Under the pieces are notes generated by a model that was given only the letters and a program-made list of their open reading frames with translations, was not told where the DNA came from and did no database searches. From assembly GCA_012934845.2 (NCBI GenBank), contig WNNJ02002767.1:1-64000 (forward strand): DNA of 64,000 nt. Reading direction: 5' to 3'. The translations under genes were made by a program, and so were the position numbers. Origin of the DNA: Pomphorhynchus laevis. Lineage: Eukaryota > Acanthocephala > Palaeacanthocephala > Echinorhynchida > Pomphorhynchidae. Below, one piece after another: positions 60,401 through 64,000 of the stretch; the stretch's first letter is position 1, and every line of letters begins with the position of its first letter.

Positions 60401-61500
60401 TCTCCATGGTCTTCTTCATTATTATGGCTTCTATTTACCCACTGTAGCTTGGTTTTCTTCATATCTATCAAACTGTACTTTTCGCGTTTGTTCTAACTCT
60501 TCTCTCGCATCCTTCTTCCATTTCGTCCGGTGTTCCTCAAGGGTCCGTATTATGCCCTTTGTATTTCTTTCCTTTGATTTTCCATGTTATGCAATGTGCT
60601 GATGGCATTCTCATCTATGCTCATGCACCTGCATATCGTATTTATTATCTTAGTGTTTCTGCTTCCAACTCCCTTGCCTCAATTTTCAATCATATTTCTT
60701 CTCTTCGTCTTACTCTGAATCCTAATAAATCCAAAATGATGCGGATCCTTCCTCTACGCTTCGGCTAAGAACCTCCATCCGTATCATTAAATTCTACAAT
60801 TCTTCCTATCGTTGACAATCTCGTTTTCTTAGGCTTCCATTTCGATAACCGACTTAACTTAAACCTTTCGTTAGAGATAAAGTACGCTCCGCTACCTTGA
60901 TTCTCCGCAACCTATGTCAAATTCGTAGATTGATCGATTTCCCTTCTTATATGACTCTCATATCTTCTCTCCGTTTCTCAAGACTTGATTACTATATTAG
61001 TATATTTTCCAACTCACCTAAATCCACCCTTCTTCCACTATAACGCATGGTAAAAGAATCCGTCCGTATTCTCCTACGTATTCGTCGTTTTGATCATAAA
61101 TCTCACCATCTTGATTCTCTCGATTTGCCTACCATTTATTCTCGTGTTCCATTTTTTCTTCTTTTCATTGCTTTTCGCCTTATAACTTTTCATACCCTTT
61201 CATTTCTCAACCTTCCTTTCTCGACAGTTCTCGTCCTGATTACTGTTCCTTGTATTCTCGTAATTCTCTTATTTTACATGTCCAAAACTACTCTACCTCC
61301 TTTGGATTCCGCTTCTTCCTTGTGGATGTTCCTATCTTGTGGAATCATCTGCCCATTCTTATACGCTAGTCAACCTCAATGCCGTGTTTCAAACGCGAAA
61401 TCCGATCACATTTAAACAATTTAAGAAATCTATCTCTACGACTTTTGCTGTTTTTTAGTTAGTGGACTTGTAAGCGTGCAGTTAGCACATATTTGCCACT
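57487..61500 (+). mobile_element. CR1/L2-type LINE, near full length, degraded
   Basis: ORF1 at 57531-58049 (172 residues) has a cysteine pair region CDCKDC...CGFC and continues in broken frames. The endonuclease is at 58591-59274: FNTRSILHKADLL, CITES, GGIVAIA, YRPGYGAPS and LGDFNIRLD, all typical of CR1/L2 endonucleases. RT pieces follow at 59473-60602: PLLKKQ, PSSYRHISLLPTLSKLLERL, AFRSNHSTEIACLKV, LDLSSAFDIVDHSIL. The catalytic YADD region is altered (ADGILIYAHA, 60590). The C-terminal RRFDH-SHHLDSLDLPTIYSR block is at 61047-61250. The 3' end near 61500 aligns with that of the copy at 62885. Pyrimidine-rich coding strand. Confidence 0.85.
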
Positions 61501-62884
61501 TAAGACTACGAAGCCATACAATTCCTAGGTCATTAACCATATTTACGCTTTCTATGGAATTTAGTCCCAACATATATTCCAAAGGTTGAATTACACTCAC
61601 AGATTAATAAGACAGATTTATTACGCATCACAAAAACATATTTCCTTCTGTCATCAGCGATAAGTTTTAGTTATATCTTTATCTGAATATCAGAAATATT
61701 AATTGATTCTAAGGAATCAATATTAGCTGTTAGGTAATAAAACAGATCATTAGCAAATTTTCCAGGCCGTTAAAGAACACGCTGAATATCTCTATCACTT
61801 TTATCGGCCTTTCATCAAGAAATTTCAAGATTTATATGTGTGATTACGACTATTTACTTATCATTTTGCAAACCGGAAGAATGTACATTAGTCCAGTCTT
61901 TTATATTACATATATTATATTTTTACATCATTATTTAGTTGGATCAAAATTTTTATTAGATGTAGCCTGTAATTATTCGTTTAACGATCTGACATCAAAA
62001 TGGAAGAGTAAATTAAATTGAAAAGTATTGTATTTAGTATATCGTGTTTTACATTGGAAAATTAAACATCGTAGAACTAGCATCATTTATTTTTACTAAA
62101 CGTGTTTAAACGAATCGAAATTTTGACGTCACTCTCGGCATAAATAGACATTTTATTTTTTTTCGGGAATTTTGAGTGCACATGCATACACTACAGATTT
62201 TGAAAAAGAAATAATTATCAAAATAAAAAGTTAAAGCAAAAAAAATAGAGTACTACAATTTAACGTCTGATCTCCCCATTTTTCACATATTTGATACATT
62301 GCGATAAATTTTTTATTTTTTGTTATTAATGTATTTCGTTTGAAATATGAAATATAACAGTGGTCTCAATTATCAGGTCACTGTGCGGTATTGTTTCGCG
62401 AAACTCTTATTTTGTCATAGAGCAAAAATGTGTCTAGGCGTGTTTTTATATTTGGTACTTTTGTCGTTTTTTATTTGTAGCCGATAGAAGCATCACCTAC
62501 GAGGAAACTCTAAGGTTATTCCTCGAGAATATGTATTACTCTTCGATAGCCTGTTTCGTTCTTTATAATTTGATCTTGCTGCACATGTTAGTTACATATT
62601 CTTAATTTTTGATTTTGACACAAAAGTTTACTCTAAAATTATACAACAAATGAGTCAAAAACAATTATTTAAAAAAAAGGTTTTTTTTCGAAGAGATATC
62701 TAGAGCCACAAAAATAAGATAAATGATGGCAAGTTAACGTTTGGGTACCCCATTATTTACATTCTTTCAATCAAACATTGTTATTTTTAGCTGTTTTTCT
62801 GAAAAGGTTACGAAAACTGTCAAGGAATATATCCATTATCTAAATGCAAACAACAAAGATTTTGCTTACTTGCGATATTATGCG
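61501..62884. other. AT-rich spacer between two convergent LINE copies
   Basis: No supported gene; the frame at 61836-62021 has no recognisable features. Confidence 0.4.
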
Positions 62885-63640
62885 ATATTATTATGTACAT
62901 GAGACTTTAAAAAAGGATTTATTTTAACGTGGCAAATGCGTGCCAGCGCACGCTTACATGACCACAACAAAACAAGACTGTGAATCAGGTGTCGAGAAGG
63001 TGTGAACGGAGGAGGTGTTTGAATGTGATAAAGGAGGGGGCACGGCGGACGTCGAGAGGGAGTTGATTCCAGGCGAGTGAGGCGGCGACGAGGAAGGATC
63101 GGAGACCGTGGTTGTTGGAGTAATTGGGAACGTGAGTAAGAGGGTATGATGGAAACGCAGCGATAGCGAGATGGGGCGAGTGTCTCTAAGAAAGGAAGGT
63201 TGATGAACGATGGGGAGCCGACAGCGATGAGACGAAAGGTAACAAGAAGAAGGCGGAGTTTGATGCGGATGTGGATGGTGGACCAGGAAAGTTGGGCAAA
63301 ATATGTGGATGTGTGGTCGAAGCGACGGAGACGAAAGAGCACTCGAACGGCGGTGTTGATTATTCGTTGTAGGGGTAGGATGATGGATTTTGGAGAATTG
63401 GCGAAAAGGCCTAAGGCAGTAATCGATTTTAGGGAAAAGAAGCGATGAAAGAAGAAGACATACAAGAACGGAAGTCGATAAGGGGGCGGATACGGCGGAT
63501 GTCACGGAGAATTAAGTTAGATGAGCGGACCTTGTCACGGACGAAGGGTTTAAGGGAAAGGTGATCATCGAAATGGAAGCCTAATAAAGTGAGATTGTGG
63601 ACTATGGGGATGATCGATGAGACTTGCTATGCGCACTAAC
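62885..63640 (-). mobile_element. CR1/L2-type LINE, 3' fragment of a related subfamily
   Basis: The minus-strand frame at 62878-63465 gives LQRIINTAVRVLFRLRRFDH, STIHIRIKLRLLLVTFRLIA and SFINLPF. These parallel the + strand LINE at 61047-61250. The tail GTAAGCGTGC...GCATTTGCCAC matches 61470-61495. It is 5' truncated at about 63640, the usual result of incomplete target-primed reverse transcription. It is distinctly G+C richer than the other copy, so it is probably a different and younger subfamily. Confidence 0.8.
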
Positions 63641-64000
63641 ATCATTGGCAGCTAAAATAAGACAGGAAAACTCTCCAATAAGTAAATGATATATTTTGTC
63701 GTCAGTAAATGTTATATGATCGCATTGTAATCATATAACATTTATAGACATATAAATATAATTTGTATATTATATATTATACATCACATAATTTATATAA
63801 TTTATATAAATCATATTTTGTCATATATAAATCAATTATATAATATATTATATAAATTAATATTTATAATATAATAAAATTATATTTTATTTGAATTATA
63901 ATTATATTTAAATATAAATATTATATACATATAATCATATAAATTATATTATAATTATATTTCTACATATAATTTATAAATTTACATCATATATAATTAC
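63641..64000. other. AT-rich low-complexity end of the window
   Basis: Mostly TATA/TAAT simple sequence from 63750 on; no gene. Confidence 0.5.

Noticed and set aside
62954-63505. Serine/proline-rich minus-strand frame
   Set aside because: A frame-shifted reading of the LINE C-terminal region at 62878-63465.
63750-64000. AT-rich end as an origin or special structure
   Set aside because: Simple TA-rich sequence is common in this window; nothing specific supports a function.

Overview
The window looks like nuclear DNA of an AT-rich invertebrate animal. The main evidence is one intact host gene with GT-AG introns, embedded in decayed non-LTR (LINE) and Penelope-like retroelements. Several of its introns are only 43-56 bp. 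I cannot name the species from the sequence.

The only gene I can support as intact is a polypeptide N-acetylgalactosaminyltransferase (GALNT) on the + strand, 37624-53395. It has 11 exons encoding 603 residues, with all splice junctions in phase. Its six short introns are clean. Its four long introns (1.1-6 kb) carry nearly all the transposon debris in the gene.

Layout: 1-2400, AT-rich with dispersed repeats; 2400-6235, a degraded LINE (family A, minus strand); 6300-8780, an old LTR-retrotransposon fossil; 9018-9725, a short LINE-A fragment; 10436-11410, scraps of a reverse transcriptase and an integrase; 11640-12070, short inverted repeats; 12948-14505, a four-unit tandem array of about 392 bp; 14505-15140, more inverted repeats; 15690-20460, Penelope-like pieces, one of them split by a Rex3/RTE-type LINE; 22199-27275, repeats and two more LINE-A copies; 27280-31690, AT-rich with nothing recognised; 31728-34270, structured repeats; 35970-36980, short direct repeats; 37624-53395, GALNT; 54720-56940, a fairly fresh reverse-transcriptase element (minus strand); 57333-61500, a CR1/L2-type LINE; 62885-63640, the 3' end of a relative of that LINE in the opposite orientation.

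The most unusual signal is in the repeats. Several unrelated-looking families carry the strings CTGANGA and GAAAC of the hammerhead ribozyme core. In some families the order is the usual CTGANGA, hairpin, GAAA. In four others GAAAC comes first, and the flanking complementary segments cross one another, so the fold would be a pseudoknot. Two of these families show paired base changes that keep both stems. A second recurrent signal is near-perfect fold-back hairpins with loops of about 1-7 bases scattered in unrelated contexts.
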